In this document: positions 42,703 through 51,051 of the stretch, piece by piece
Layout of the letters: each line of letters starts with the position of its first letter
Position numbering within the stretch: position 1 is the stretch's first letter
Origin: Allocatelliglobosispora scoriae
GTDB taxonomy: Bacteria > Actinomycetota > Actinomycetes > Mycobacteriales > Micromonosporaceae
Direction: 5' to 3'
NCBI RefSeq assembly: GCF_014204945.1
Contig: NZ_JACHMN010000003.1
Coordinates: 744,001 to 808,000 of the forward strand
Length of the DNA stretch: 64,000 nucleotides
Translations under genes and position numbers: made by a program
Notes under the pieces: model-generated
What the model was told of the DNA's origin: nothing
Database searches by the model: none
What the model saw: the letters and a program-made list of their open reading frames with translations, nothing else

Positions 42703-43413
42703 ATGGGTTGGCAGCAGGCGGGCAAGCTCGAACCACACGAGGACAGCACCTTCGGCGGCACACCGATCGATGCCGAGGCGCTCGCCGAGATCGAGAAGGC
42801 CGTCGAGGCGGTCTGCATCGCCCGGGCCAAGGCGGCCGTCGGCAAGCTGGACCTGCCCACGCTGCTCTTCCTCGGCGTCGGGGTCGGCAACCCCGGCGGC
42901 GCCTGGCACAATCCGAGCGGCACCGAGAGGTTCGACGCGGCCTCGCAGATCAGCCCACCGCTGCTGCGCGACGCGATCGCCAACGGCTACTTCGTGGTCG
43001 GCCTGAACTTCAACGTCAAGGGCACGCCGGAGCCCGCCGCACTGCCGGCTGCGAACGGCATCCACCTGCACGTCCCCGTACGCTTCCCGCTCGGCCGCAA
43101 CTCCACCTACTGCCGCAAGGCGCTCGACCTGCTCGTCTCGCTCGCGGTCGACTGCCGCCGGGTGGTCGTGCTCAACGCCGTCACCGACCACCTCTACCCG
43201 GGACTTTGCGAGCTCGCCACGGTCCGGACGGGCATGGGGATCATCGGTAAGAAGGAGGGCGGCATCCTGCCGACGGTGCTCGCCGTCTCCTATGCCGAGA
43301 CCGGCGCGCAACGGCTCATCGCGCCCTTCGCGGGCATCATGAGCGCGGTCCACGAGGGCGCCACCCTCACCACCGTCGCCGAAGTCTTCCCGACGACGGA
43401 AGTCTTCCAATAG
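42703..43413 (+). CDS. Unknown protein divergent from the LuxR regulator
   Basis: 236 residues, not recognised. The ATG at 42703 has GGAGGAG 7 bp upstream. It is a soluble, apparently globular protein with no signal peptide. Notable parts are LPTLLFLGVGVGNPGGAWHNPSG near residue 50, a FVVGLNFNVKG strand, and KALDLLVSLAVDCRRVVVLNAVTD. Cysteines are few. The sole functional hint is its divergent pairing with a LuxR/TrmB-type regulator. It converges on the F420 oxidoreductase, with a dispersed repeat between. Confidence 0.75.
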   Translation: MGWQQAGKLEPHEDSTFGGTPIDAEALAEIEKAVEAVCIARAKAAVGKLDLPTLLFLGVGVGNPGGAWHNPSGTERFDAASQISPPLLRDAIANGYFVVGLNFNVKGTPEPAALPAANGIHLHVPVRFPLGRNSTYCRKALDLLVSLAVDCRRVVVLNAVTDHLYPGLCELATVRTGMGIIGKKEGGILPTVLAVSYAETGAQRLIAPFAGIMSAVHEGATLTTVAEVFPTTEVFQ

Positions 43414-43415
43414 GA

Positions 43416-43545
43416 GCGCTGGGCCCAGGCGCGCAGCGGAGCGCGCCGCGACGCCTGGACTGAGGAGCGCAGCGACGAGGGAAGGCGTCGCATAGAGGCG
43501 CGCGGAGCGGAGCGACCCAGAAATAGAGCGACCCAGAAATAGAGG
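43416..43545. repeat. Dispersed repeat with covarying hairpin, copy 1
   Basis: An 8-bp stem GCGACGCC (43448-43455) pairs with GGCGTCGC (43484-43491) around a 28-nt loop that starts TGGACTGAGGAGCG. A trailing GGAGCGGAGCGACCCAGAAA motif, partly duplicated, follows at about 43504-43541. The same loop and trailing motif occur at 50923-51035 with a stem changed by three compensatory pairs. It fills the 151-bp gap between two convergent genes. Confidence 0.85.
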
Positions 43546-43564
43546 CGACCCCGAAACAGGACGC

Positions 43565-44491
43565 CTACAGCTGGGGCATGACCTCGGCGGCGATGAGATC
43601 GATGTGGTCGAGGTCGTCGAGGTCGAGCACCTGGAGATAGACGCGCTCGGCGCCGAGCTCGGCGTACTGGCCGATGCGGTCGACGATCTCGGCCGGCGTA
43701 CCGGCGAGGTGGTTGGCGCGTAGCTCGTCCAGGTCCCGGCCGATCGCGTCGGCGCGGCGCTTCACCTCGCCCTCATCGGCGCCGCAGCAGACGGCGAGCG
43801 CGTTGGAGTAGGTGAGGCTCGCCGGGTCACGCCCGACGTCCACGCAGGCCTGACGGACCCGCTGGAACTGTTTGCCCGACTGCTCCAGTCCATGGAACGG
43901 GATGTTGAACTCGGTCGCGTAGCGAGCGGCGAGCGCCGGTGTCCGTTTGGGGCCGCCGCCGCCGATCATGACGGGTATCCGTGCCTGCACCGGCTTGGGC
44001 AGGGCGGGGGAGTCGGTGAGCGTGTAGTGCTCGCCGGTGAAGGAGTATCGGTCGCCGACCGGTGTCGACCAGAGGCCGGTGATGATCTCCAGCTGCTCTT
44101 CGAGCCGGTCGAACCGCTCGCCCAGCGGCGGGAACTCGATCCCGTAGGCCTCGTGCTCGCGGGCGAACCAGCCAGAACCGAGCCCGAACTCGACCCGGCC
44201 GCCGCTCATCGCGTCGACCGTCGCGACCGCGATCGCCAGCGGCCCCGGCAGCCGGAACGTGGCGGCGGTGACGAGGGTGCCGAGCCGGATGGTGGTCGTG
44301 TCGCGGGCGAGGCCCGCCAGCGTGATCCAGGCATCGGTCGGACCGGGCAGACCGTCGCCGTCGCCCATGAACACGTAGTGGTCCGAGCGGAAGAACGCAC
44401 CGAACCCGGCGTCCTCGGCTCGTCGGGCGACCCGCAGAAGCTGGTCGTAACTGGCACCCTGCTGTGGTTCGGTGAAGATCCGCAACTCCAT
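43565..44491 (-). CDS. LLM-class F420-dependent oxidoreductase
   Basis: A 308-residue luciferase-like TIM-barrel protein. Family features are FTEPQQGASYDQLLRVARRAEDAGFGAFFRSDHY at the N-terminus, IRLGTLVTAATFRLPG, GRVEFGLGSGW and PVMIGGGGPKRT. These proteins mostly use coenzyme F420 in actinomycetes, with FMN as alternative. The substrate is unknown. It is transcribed alone, converging on the unknown gene at 42703, and 16 bp after the kinase gene of the neighbouring operon, so it may be co-transcribed with it. Confidence 0.9.
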   Translation of the reverse strand: MELRIFTEPQQGASYDQLLRVARRAEDAGFGAFFRSDHYVFMGDGDGLPGPTDAWITLAGLARDTTTIRLGTLVTAATFRLPGPLAIAVATVDAMSGGRVEFGLGSGWFAREHEAYGIEFPPLGERFDRLEEQLEIITGLWSTPVGDRYSFTGEHYTLTDSPALPKPVQARIPVMIGGGGPKRTPALAARYATEFNIPFHGLEQSGKQFQRVRQACVDVGRDPASLTYSNALAVCCGADEGEVKRRADAIGRDLDELRANHLAGTPAEIVDRIGQYAELGAERVYLQVLDLDDLDHIDLIAAEVMPQL

Positions 44492-44507
44492 GCAGAGATC
44501 TTATGGG

Positions 44508-45923
44508 TTAAGCATCGGGGTTGATCGGGAGCAGGACCCGGAACCGGGTGTCGCCCGGGACGGATTCGACCTTGATGTCGCCGTGGTGCTTGTTGACCAC
44601 AATGCGATAGGAGATGTCGAGGCCGAGACCGGTGCCCTGGCCGACCGGCTTGGTGGTGAAGAACGGCTCGAAGATGCGGGGCCGGACCGCCGGATCGATG
44701 CCCGGCCCGGTGTCGGCGATCTCGACGAAGATCCGGTCATCGGCGAGCCCGGTGCGGATCGTCAGGGTGCCGGAGTCGCCCATGGCGCCGAGCGCGTTGT
44801 CGATGAGGTTGGTCCACACCTGGTTGAGCTCCGCCGCGTAGGCCGGGATCGTCGGGATGCTCCGATCGAACTCCTTCACCACCGTGATGCCCTTGCCGAT
44901 CTTGCCGGTGAGCATCACAAGGGTCGCCTTGAGCAGGTCGTGCACATCGACGACCTGATAGGGCGTGCGGTCGAGCTGCGAATACTGCTTCGCCGCCGCG
45001 ACCAGGCTGGAGATCCGGGTCACCGAGTCCTCGATCTCGCCCATCAGCAGCTCGGTGTCGAGGGTGTAGGTCAGCCATCGCACGGCTGCCTCCAGGTTGT
45101 CGGTGCCGACGGCCTGCGACACCTGACCCATCCACTCCGGGTCGACGCCGCCCGCCACCAGCGTCGGCGCGATGTCCCACGCGCCGGTGATGTCGTGCTC
45201 GTCGAGCCAGTCGGCGAGGGAGTCCTCGGCGTCGGAGGTCTGCATCGGTGTCAGCGTCGGCGCGCTCGCGACCCGCTTGACCGCCTCCTCCTGCAGGTCG
45301 ACGAGGTGCCGGAGCTGACTGCCGTCGAGCCGTCCGTCAGCGATCATCGCGAGCTTGTGGCGCATGCCGGTGATCCGGTTGCGCAGCACCGAGGTGGCCC
45401 GCACGGCCGCCGCAGCCGGGTTGTTGAGCTCGTGGGTCAGCCCGGCCGAGAGCGAACCCAGCGCGAGCAGCCGCTCCCGCTCGCCGATGATCGTCTGCAT
45501 GTTGCGCATCCCGAAGAAGAGCCCCTCCATCAGGTGCATCGCCATCGGGAACCAGGACCGCATCATGTCGGAGAACTCGGTCGCCGGCAGCACGAAGAAC
45601 TCGGCGTCGGTCACCGCGCGCAGCGAGTTGGGGTAGACCTGGTCCACCCGGTCGCCGAGGTAGGCCTGGGTGGCACCGGCGTAGACGCCGCGCTGCTCGG
45701 TGCGGGTCACCTCGACCTGGTCGCCGTGGACCTGCCGGGTCAGCGTCACCGTGCCCGCGAGCAGCACGTAGAAGCAGGTCGCCGGGTCGCCCTCGGCGTA
45801 GACGATGCCGGGAGCGTGCTGCTCCACGGCGCCGTGCTCGACGAGCCACCGCAGCTGCTCCTCATCGAGCGCCTCGAACAGGAACAGCGTCCGCAGATCG
45901 TCGCAGGTCAGCCGCTCGGTCAT
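44508..45923 (-). CDS. Cyclic-nucleotide-binding-domain sensor histidine kinase
   Basis: A 471-residue cytoplasmic kinase. Residues about 12-130 form a CAP/cNMP-binding fold (GIVYAEGDPATCFYVLLAGTV). The kinase core has the phosphoacceptor His164 in GLTHELNNPAAAAV and a C-terminal HATPase domain (NLIDNALGAMG, DTGPGID, GTGLGLDISYRIV). There are no membrane segments. Its start overlaps the receiver-flavoprotein stop as ATGA, so the two proteins are made together and probably work together, with the receiver as phosphate acceptor. The bound nucleotide or ligand is unknown. Confidence 0.9.
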   Translation of the reverse strand: MTERLTCDDLRTLFLFEALDEEQLRWLVEHGAVEQHAPGIVYAEGDPATCFYVLLAGTVTLTRQVHGDQVEVTRTEQRGVYAGATQAYLGDRVDQVYPNSLRAVTDAEFFVLPATEFSDMMRSWFPMAMHLMEGLFFGMRNMQTIIGERERLLALGSLSAGLTHELNNPAAAAVRATSVLRNRITGMRHKLAMIADGRLDGSQLRHLVDLQEEAVKRVASAPTLTPMQTSDAEDSLADWLDEHDITGAWDIAPTLVAGGVDPEWMGQVSQAVGTDNLEAAVRWLTYTLDTELLMGEIEDSVTRISSLVAAAKQYSQLDRTPYQVVDVHDLLKATLVMLTGKIGKGITVVKEFDRSIPTIPAYAAELNQVWTNLIDNALGAMGDSGTLTIRTGLADDRIFVEIADTGPGIDPAVRPRIFEPFFTTKPVGQGTGLGLDISYRIVVNKHHGDIKVESVPGDTRFRVLLPINPDA

Positions 45924-47578
45924 TGCGCCTCCAGATAGCGGTGCACCAGGGAGATCGCCATCGCGCCCTCGCCCACCGCCGACGCTACGCGCTTGACCGA
46001 GTCGGCCCGCACGTCGCCCGCGGCGAAGACGCCGGGCACGCTGCACTCCAGGTGGTACGGGTCGCGGGGCAGACCCCATCCGGCCGGGCGCCTGCCCTCG
46101 ACGACGAGGTCCGGCCCCGTGACCACGAAACCGCGCGAGTCCCGGGCGACGACACCGTCGAGCCAGTCCGTCCGCGGCTCGGCCCCGATGAAGATGAACA
46201 GCCACGACGTCTCGACGAGGCGCGTGTTGCCGGTGCGCGCGTCGATCAGCGTCAGCCGCTCCAGGTGCTCGTCGCCCTCGCTCGCGCAGACCTGCGTGAA
46301 CGGGTGCACCGTGATGTTGTCGATCGCCTCGATCTGACCCACCAGATACTGCGACATCGAGCTGCGCAGGTCCTCGGCCCTGATCAGGATGTGCACGTGC
46401 GACGCGTACCGGGCGAAGTAGACGGCGGCCTGCCCGGCGGAGTTGGCCCCGCCGACGACGTAGATCTCCTGCCCGGCGCAGTTGGCCGCCTCGGTCGCCG
46501 CCGAGCCGTAGAAGACGCCCCGGCCGGTCAGATCGGCGCAGCCCGGCACGTCGAGCATCCGGTAGGAGACGCCGGTGGCGAGCACCACGCTGTGCGCGGC
46601 GATCCGGGTGTCGTCGGCGAACCGCACCACCCGGGTCGAGCCCGTGTTCTCCAGCGCCACCACCTCGCGGGCGCTGAGCAGCTCGGCGCCGAACTTCAAC
46701 GCCTGGCGGCGGGCCCGCTCGGTGAGCTGCGAACCGGAGACCCCGTCGGGGAAGCCCAGGTAATTCTCGATCCGGCTGCTCTGCCCCGCCTGGCCCCCGG
46801 TGGCGCGGCGCTCGACGAGCACCGTCCGCAGCCCCTCGGAGGCGCCGTAGACCGCGGCACCCAGGCCGGCCGGGCCGGCGCCGATCACGATCACGTCGTA
46901 GAAGTCGGCGGCGGGCGTGATGGTCAGCCCGACGCTCGCGGCGAGCTCCGCCTCGCTCGGCTGCACCAGCGACTTGCCCTCGGCCGTCACGACCAGCGGC
47001 ACGTCCGCGCCGGTCAGCCCGGCTGCGGAGAGCAGTCGGGCACCCTCGGGGTCGTCGGCGAGGTGCCAGCGATAGGGGACCAGGTTGCGGGCGAGGAAGT
47101 CGCGCACCTTGTAGGAGGGGGCCGACCAGCGATGCCCGACCACCCGGATCTCCGCGCTCGTCGCGTCGGGGCTCGCGAGCCAGACGTCGAGCAGCGCGTC
47201 GACGACCGGATAGAGCTGCTCCTCCGGCGGATTCCACGGCTTGAGCAGGTAGTGGTCGACGTCCACGACGTTGATGGCGCTGATCGCCGCGTCGGTGTCG
47301 GCATAGGCGGTCAGCAGGACCCGGCGAGCGCGCGGGAAGAGATCCATCGCCGCTTCGAGGAACTGCACGCCGTTCATCTGCGGCATCCGGTAGTCGGCGA
47401 GGAGCAGCGCGACCTGCTCGCCGCGCAGCTTGATCTCCCGCAGCGCGTCGAGCGCCTCCAGGCCGGTGGCCGCGCGCACGACGCGGTAACGCTCGCCGTA
47501 ACGGCGGCGCAGGTCCCGGGCGACGGCTCGGGAGACAGCCGGATCGTCGTCGACGGTGAGGATGGCCGGGTGGGTCAT
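45920..47578 (-). CDS. Receiver domain fused to thioredoxin-reductase-like flavoprotein, without the redox CxxC
   Basis: A 552-residue fusion. Residues 1-125 are a receiver domain with Asp10-Asp12 and phosphoacceptor Asp62 (LLADYRMPQ). A glutaredoxin/thioredoxin-like linker (SAEIRVVGHRWSAPSYKVRDFLARNL) follows. From about residue 228 comes a thioredoxin-reductase-like FAD/NAD(P)H domain (VIVIGAGPAGLGAAVYGAS; GGANSAGQAAVYFA). The place of the family's CxxC holds SAATEAAN, so it cannot reduce disulfides in the usual way. It may be an NAD(P)H oxidase or a redox sensor coupled to phosphorylation. It is the first gene of the operon with the cNMP-binding kinase. Confidence 0.9.
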   Translation of the reverse strand: MTHPAILTVDDDPAVSRAVARDLRRRYGERYRVVRAATGLEALDALREIKLRGEQVALLLADYRMPQMNGVQFLEAAMDLFPRARRVLLTAYADTDAAISAINVVDVDHYLLKPWNPPEEQLYPVVDALLDVWLASPDATSAEIRVVGHRWSAPSYKVRDFLARNLVPYRWHLADDPEGARLLSAAGLTGADVPLVVTAEGKSLVQPSEAELAASVGLTITPAADFYDVIVIGAGPAGLGAAVYGASEGLRTVLVERRATGGQAGQSSRIENYLGFPDGVSGSQLTERARRQALKFGAELLSAREVVALENTGSTRVVRFADDTRIAAHSVVLATGVSYRMLDVPGCADLTGRGVFYGSAATEAANCAGQEIYVVGGANSAGQAAVYFARYASHVHILIRAEDLRSSMSQYLVGQIEAIDNITVHPFTQVCASEGDEHLERLTLIDARTGNTRLVETSWLFIFIGAEPRTDWLDGVVARDSRGFVVTGPDLVVEGRRPAGWGLPRDPYHLECSVPGVFAAGDVRADSVKRVASAVGEGAMAISLVHRYLEAQ

Positions 47579-47785
47579 GCCTCCATCAAAACACCTCCCG
47601 GTGACATCGCCGTGAAGTCGGTGAAGACCGCCACATCAGCCCATGGCATCGAGCCTGCTCAGGGCGGTAAACCGGATACCGGGGTCGCGCGTCGTATCGG
47701 CGTGGCACCCCGACCGCGTCTGACCGGTGAGCCCGCGATCCTCGCGGGCGGGTCAGGCGTACCCACCGCTTCTTTATCCGGGGGG

Positions 47786-48325
47786 ATGATCAAGCTGAGG
47801 TCGTCCGATCCGACCGACGCCGGGCTCTGGGACGCCGATGAGGCGGTCACGGAGCTCTTCCGGGCGCACTACCCCGCGCTGGTCCGGCTCGCGCTGCTGC
47901 TCTGCGGCGACGCCAGCCGGGCGGAGGAGCTCGCCCAGGACGCCTACGTGCAGCTGCACGCCCGCTGGAAGCACCTGCGCGACGCCGACAAGGCCCTGGC
48001 CTACCTGCGGCAGAGCGTGGTCAACCGGTCCCGGTCGGCGCATCGGCACCGGGCGGTGGTGAGCCAGTACCTCGCGGCGCAGCCACCACCGGCACCGGCG
48101 CCCTCGGCCGAGCACGGCGCCCTCGACCTCCTCGCCCAGGCGAGCATGATCGAGGCGCTGGGCGGGCTACCGGGGCGGCAGCGGGAGGCGCTGATCCTGC
48201 GCTACTACCTGGATCTGTCGGAGGCTGACATCGCCGTGGCGATGGGTGTCAGCCGGGGTGCCGTGAAGAGCCACACCGCGCGGGGGATCGCCGCCCTGCG
48301 ACAGTCGTTGGGAGCCGCGTCATGA
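47786..48325 (+). CDS. RNA polymerase sigma factor, SigE family
   Basis: A 179-residue ECF-like sigma factor. Region 2 is TELFRAHYPALVRLALLLCGDASRAEELAQDAYVQL and region 4 is LPGRQREALILRYYLDLSEADIAVAMGVSRGAVKSHTARGIAAL. The ATG is preceded by GGGGG only. The stop overlaps the GerMN gene as ATGA. That gene occupies the position where an anti-sigma factor is often found. It directs RNA polymerase to an unknown regulon. The 207-bp gap upstream, toward the divergent receiver-flavoprotein gene, shows no gene. Confidence 0.92.
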   Translation: MIKLRSSDPTDAGLWDADEAVTELFRAHYPALVRLALLLCGDASRAEELAQDAYVQLHARWKHLRDADKALAYLRQSVVNRSRSAHRHRAVVSQYLAAQPPPAPAPSAEHGALDLLAQASMIEALGGLPGRQREALILRYYLDLSEADIAVAMGVSRGAVKSHTARGIAALRQSLGAAS

Positions 48326-49410
48326 CCCCCTCGCCAGGCTGGTCCGAGCCGGACGAGCCGACCGAAGAGCTGCTGCGCCGCGCGCTGCGTACGCGAGCGG
48401 CCGGGGCTGACGTGGACCCCGACGCCCTGTCGATCATCAGGGCACGCACGCGGCACCGTTCGTGGTGGCATCGCATCCGAGGAGGAGCCATGCCGTTCGC
48501 GTTCACCACCGGATCGGCGGCAGCAGTCGCCGCCACCGTCACCGCCGTCGTCGTCGGTGTCGGCAGTTGCGCGCCGCCGACCGTACCCGACCCCACCCTG
48601 GCGCCCGGGGGCACCTCGGCGCCCGCCACCGCGGAGCCGACGCCGTCGGGTTCGCCGCGACCCGCGTCGCCGAGTGCCGCCGCCACCACCGCCAACGTGC
48701 CCATCTACTACCTGCACGATGTCGCCACCAAGCCGCTGCTCTACCGCGAGTTCCACCGGCTGCCCGCGGGTGACGGCAGCAAGGCGGCGAAGACGAAGGC
48801 CGCGATCACCGCGATGCTCGACGGCCGGACCGCCTACGACCCGGACTACTACAGCTCGTGGCCGGCGAGCGCGGCGGTACGCAGTGTCCGGGTCGACGGC
48901 AACACCGTCACCGTCGACCTCTCCGGTGCCGCGGTCAACGCCTACGACCCGCCGAGCGAGAAGGCGGCGCTCCAGCAGCTCATCTGGACCGCCACCGCGG
49001 CGAGCGACGCCGATGGGATGAAGCTGCTGCTCGACGGTAAGGCGGTCGGCAAGCTGTGGAACCTGCTGCCGGTCAGCGGCACCCTGCGGCGGGGACCCGC
49101 CGTGGACGTGCTCGGCCCGGTCTGGGTGATCGATCCGCAGCAGGGCGCCGTGCTCAGCGCCGGACCCGTCACCGTCAACGTCGCCGCGATCGTCTGGGAG
49201 GCGACGATGCGGGTACGCATCCGCAACTCGGCCGACGCGATCGTCTTCGACAAGTCCGTGCTGGTCAACGCCGGGCCGCCGAGCCAGGGCACCGCCACGG
49301 TCCGGACGCAGGCGCTGCCGGCCGGCACATACACCGTGGAGGGGTTCTACTTCTCCGCCAGGGACGGGTCCATCCAGGCGATGGAGAACCACACCTTCAC
49401 GATCAGGTGA
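48322..49410 (+). CDS. Membrane-anchored GerMN/Gmad2-domain protein coupled to the sigma factor
   Basis: A 362-residue protein. The cytoplasmic N-terminus of about 55 residues is acidic and helical, as in the sigma-binding part of some anti-sigma factors. One transmembrane segment (about 60-82) and a Pro/Ser/Thr-rich linker follow. The external part has a GerMN-type domain (about 125-245, VPIYYLHDV, VRSVRVDGNTVTVDLSG) and a Gmad2-type Ig-like domain to the end. Overlap with the sigma gene suggests that it senses the envelope and restrains the sigma factor. This role is inference. Confidence 0.82.
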   Translation: MTPSPGWSEPDEPTEELLRRALRTRAAGADVDPDALSIIRARTRHRSWWHRIRGGAMPFAFTTGSAAAVAATVTAVVVGVGSCAPPTVPDPTLAPGGTSAPATAEPTPSGSPRPASPSAAATTANVPIYYLHDVATKPLLYREFHRLPAGDGSKAAKTKAAITAMLDGRTAYDPDYYSSWPASAAVRSVRVDGNTVTVDLSGAAVNAYDPPSEKAALQQLIWTATAASDADGMKLLLDGKAVGKLWNLLPVSGTLRRGPAVDVLGPVWVIDPQQGAVLSAGPVTVNVAAIVWEATMRVRIRNSADAIVFDKSVLVNAGPPSQGTATVRTQALPAGTYTVEGFYFSARDGSIQAMENHTFTIR

Positions 49411-49415
49411 CCTGC

Positions 49416-50726
49416 TCAGCCCAGCCCTAGTGCGAAGACCCGCATCCGCCGATCGGTGCCTGCGCAGACGAGCCAGTCGTCGCGGAGATCGCAGGCACCG
49501 GCCGGTTCGGCACCCGGCAGCGGGGCGATGGGGCGCACGGTGACACCGGCCGCGTCGAGCTCACCGAGCCAGGCGCGGCCGCCGGTGCGCTGGGCCTGCA
49601 ACACGAGGAGTACGCGTCCCGCCCGCACCCCCGCGAAACGCCAGTCGCCGACCTCGGCGAGGGGTGCCGCCGCGTTCCAGACGATCGACGAGATGAAGCC
49701 GTTGGTCTGGATGGTGAAGGAGGCATGCCGGGCCTCGGTGACCAGCCGTGCGGTCGAGAGCCCGACCTGGCGCAGCTCGGCAGCCTGGCCCAGTGGCACG
49801 ATCCGGCCCGTGCGGGGTTCGCGTACCTGCACGGCGCCGGTGCCGAAGCCGCAGATCAGGGCACCGCAGACGACGACCTCGTTGATCGCGTCGCGGTCCA
49901 CCCGCTCCTGCCACAGCCGCCCGCCGTGCACGACGTCATAGGCGGCGAGCTCGTAGTGCTGTGCCGCCGGATCGGTGTCGTCGGTGCGGGCCAGCAGTAC
50001 GCCGTCGTGCAGCAGGACCGCCGCCGCGCCGGGACCTATCCCGCCCTCGTCCGGCACGGTGACGCCACCCGTACGCGGATCGATCACCCTCACGTCCCCC
50101 TCGGGCCCGATCACCGCCAGCGGGTCGGTCGCCGGATCGGCACCGGGGATCGGCGTGCCGTCGGATTGGGGCTTCTGCCAGCGCAGCGTGCCGGTCAGCG
50201 AGTCGAGCCCCCAGACCCGGCCGCCGTCGGAGAGCACGAGCACGGAACCGTCCGTCGACGCCTGCACGAGCAGCCCGCGCTGCACCCACAGGCGGCGGCC
50301 GGTGGCGGCGTCAAGGCCGATGACCTTGGCGGTCGGCAGGGCGTAGAAGGTCGGGATGAGGCTCACCGCGACCACCGGGCCGAGCGCGGCCACGTCGAGG
50401 GCGACGTAGCCGTCGTCGAGCGGGAGCTGCCAGCGGGCCGCGCCGGTGTGCTCGTCCGTGGCGGTGAGCGCGTCGCCGCTCGCCACGACCGCCACCCCGG
50501 CCGTGCGGACCAGCTTCCCCGCGGGCAGGTCTGGTCCGGGCACCACCGGCGGCGCGACCGGCGCCGCCGCGGCACCGAGCACGATCAGCGAGGCGAACAC
50601 GACGACAGCCGTGCCGAGGGCCCTGGCCCGGCGCCGCCACCAGGCACGCAGATCGAAGGGCCCGGAGATCTCGACGATCTCCTCGTCGTCCTCGACGACC
50701 TGCCCCAGCTCGATCACGCTGTCCAT
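49416..50726 (-). CDS. Membrane-anchored PQQ-like beta-propeller protein
   Basis: A 436-residue protein. A short acidic cytoplasmic head (MDSVIELGQVVEDDEEIVEI) is followed by one transmembrane segment near residues 38-60, then a repeated propeller with PQQ-type blades (TGAARWQLPL, TGRRLWVQRG, TGTLRWQKPQ, GGRLWQERV). The blades lack metal-cofactor residues, so this is more likely a binding or scaffold protein than a dehydrogenase. AGGA lies 5 bp before the ATG at 50726. The frame stays open upstream only because it runs through dispersed repeats. It ends 5 bp from the convergent GerMN gene. Confidence 0.82.
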   Translation of the reverse strand: MDSVIELGQVVEDDEEIVEISGPFDLRAWWRRRARALGTAVVVFASLIVLGAAAAPVAPPVVPGPDLPAGKLVRTAGVAVVASGDALTATDEHTGAARWQLPLDDGYVALDVAALGPVVAVSLIPTFYALPTAKVIGLDAATGRRLWVQRGLLVQASTDGSVLVLSDGGRVWGLDSLTGTLRWQKPQSDGTPIPGADPATDPLAVIGPEGDVRVIDPRTGGVTVPDEGGIGPGAAAVLLHDGVLLARTDDTDPAAQHYELAAYDVVHGGRLWQERVDRDAINEVVVCGALICGFGTGAVQVREPRTGRIVPLGQAAELRQVGLSTARLVTEARHASFTIQTNGFISSIVWNAAAPLAEVGDWRFAGVRAGRVLLVLQAQRTGGRAWLGELDAAGVTVRPIAPLPGAEPAGACDLRDDWLVCAGTDRRMRVFALGLG

Positions 50727-50795
50727 AGTGTCCTCATGCCGCAGATCGGCCCGTGCATCCCATTCTCGCGCCCACCACCACCGTCGATCAATAGC

Positions 50796-51035
50796 GCAGG
50801 AGCGTAGCGGAGCACGCCACGGTGTCTGGACCGAGGAGCCCGGGAGCGCAGGAGCGTAGCGGAGCACGCCGCGGTGTCTGGACTGAGGAGCCCGGGAGCG
50901 CAGGAGCGTAGCGGAGCACGCCGCGGTGTCTGGACTGAGGAGCGCAGCGACGAGGGAAGACACCGCACAGGGGCGTGCGGGAGCGGAGCGACCCAGAGAT
51001 AGTGCGCGTGCGGGAGCGGAGCGACCCAGAAATAG
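50796..51035. repeat. 52-bp tandem repeats and covarying hairpin, copy 2
   Basis: Units starting at 50796, 50848 and 50900 repeat with a period of exactly 52 bp (GCAGGAGCGTAGCGGAGCAC at each start). The third merges into a hairpin, GCGGTGTC (50923-50930) and GACACCGC (50959-50966), around the same 28-nt loop as at 43456-43483. Two copies of GCGGGAGCGGAGCGACCCAG follow to about 51035. The repeats fill most of the 325-bp divergent gap between the PQQ-like and DUF998 genes. No gene is present. Confidence 0.88.
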
Positions 51036-51051
51036 AGTGCATCATGGGGAG

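Noticed and set aside
45920..47578. Ordinary thioredoxin reductase
   Set aside because: The redox CxxC is missing and the protein is fused to a receiver domain.
50796..50966. Tandem 52-bp units as a CRISPR array
   Set aside because: Units are contiguous copies without unique spacers, no cas genes are nearby, and part of the repeat is found elsewhere as a dispersed element.
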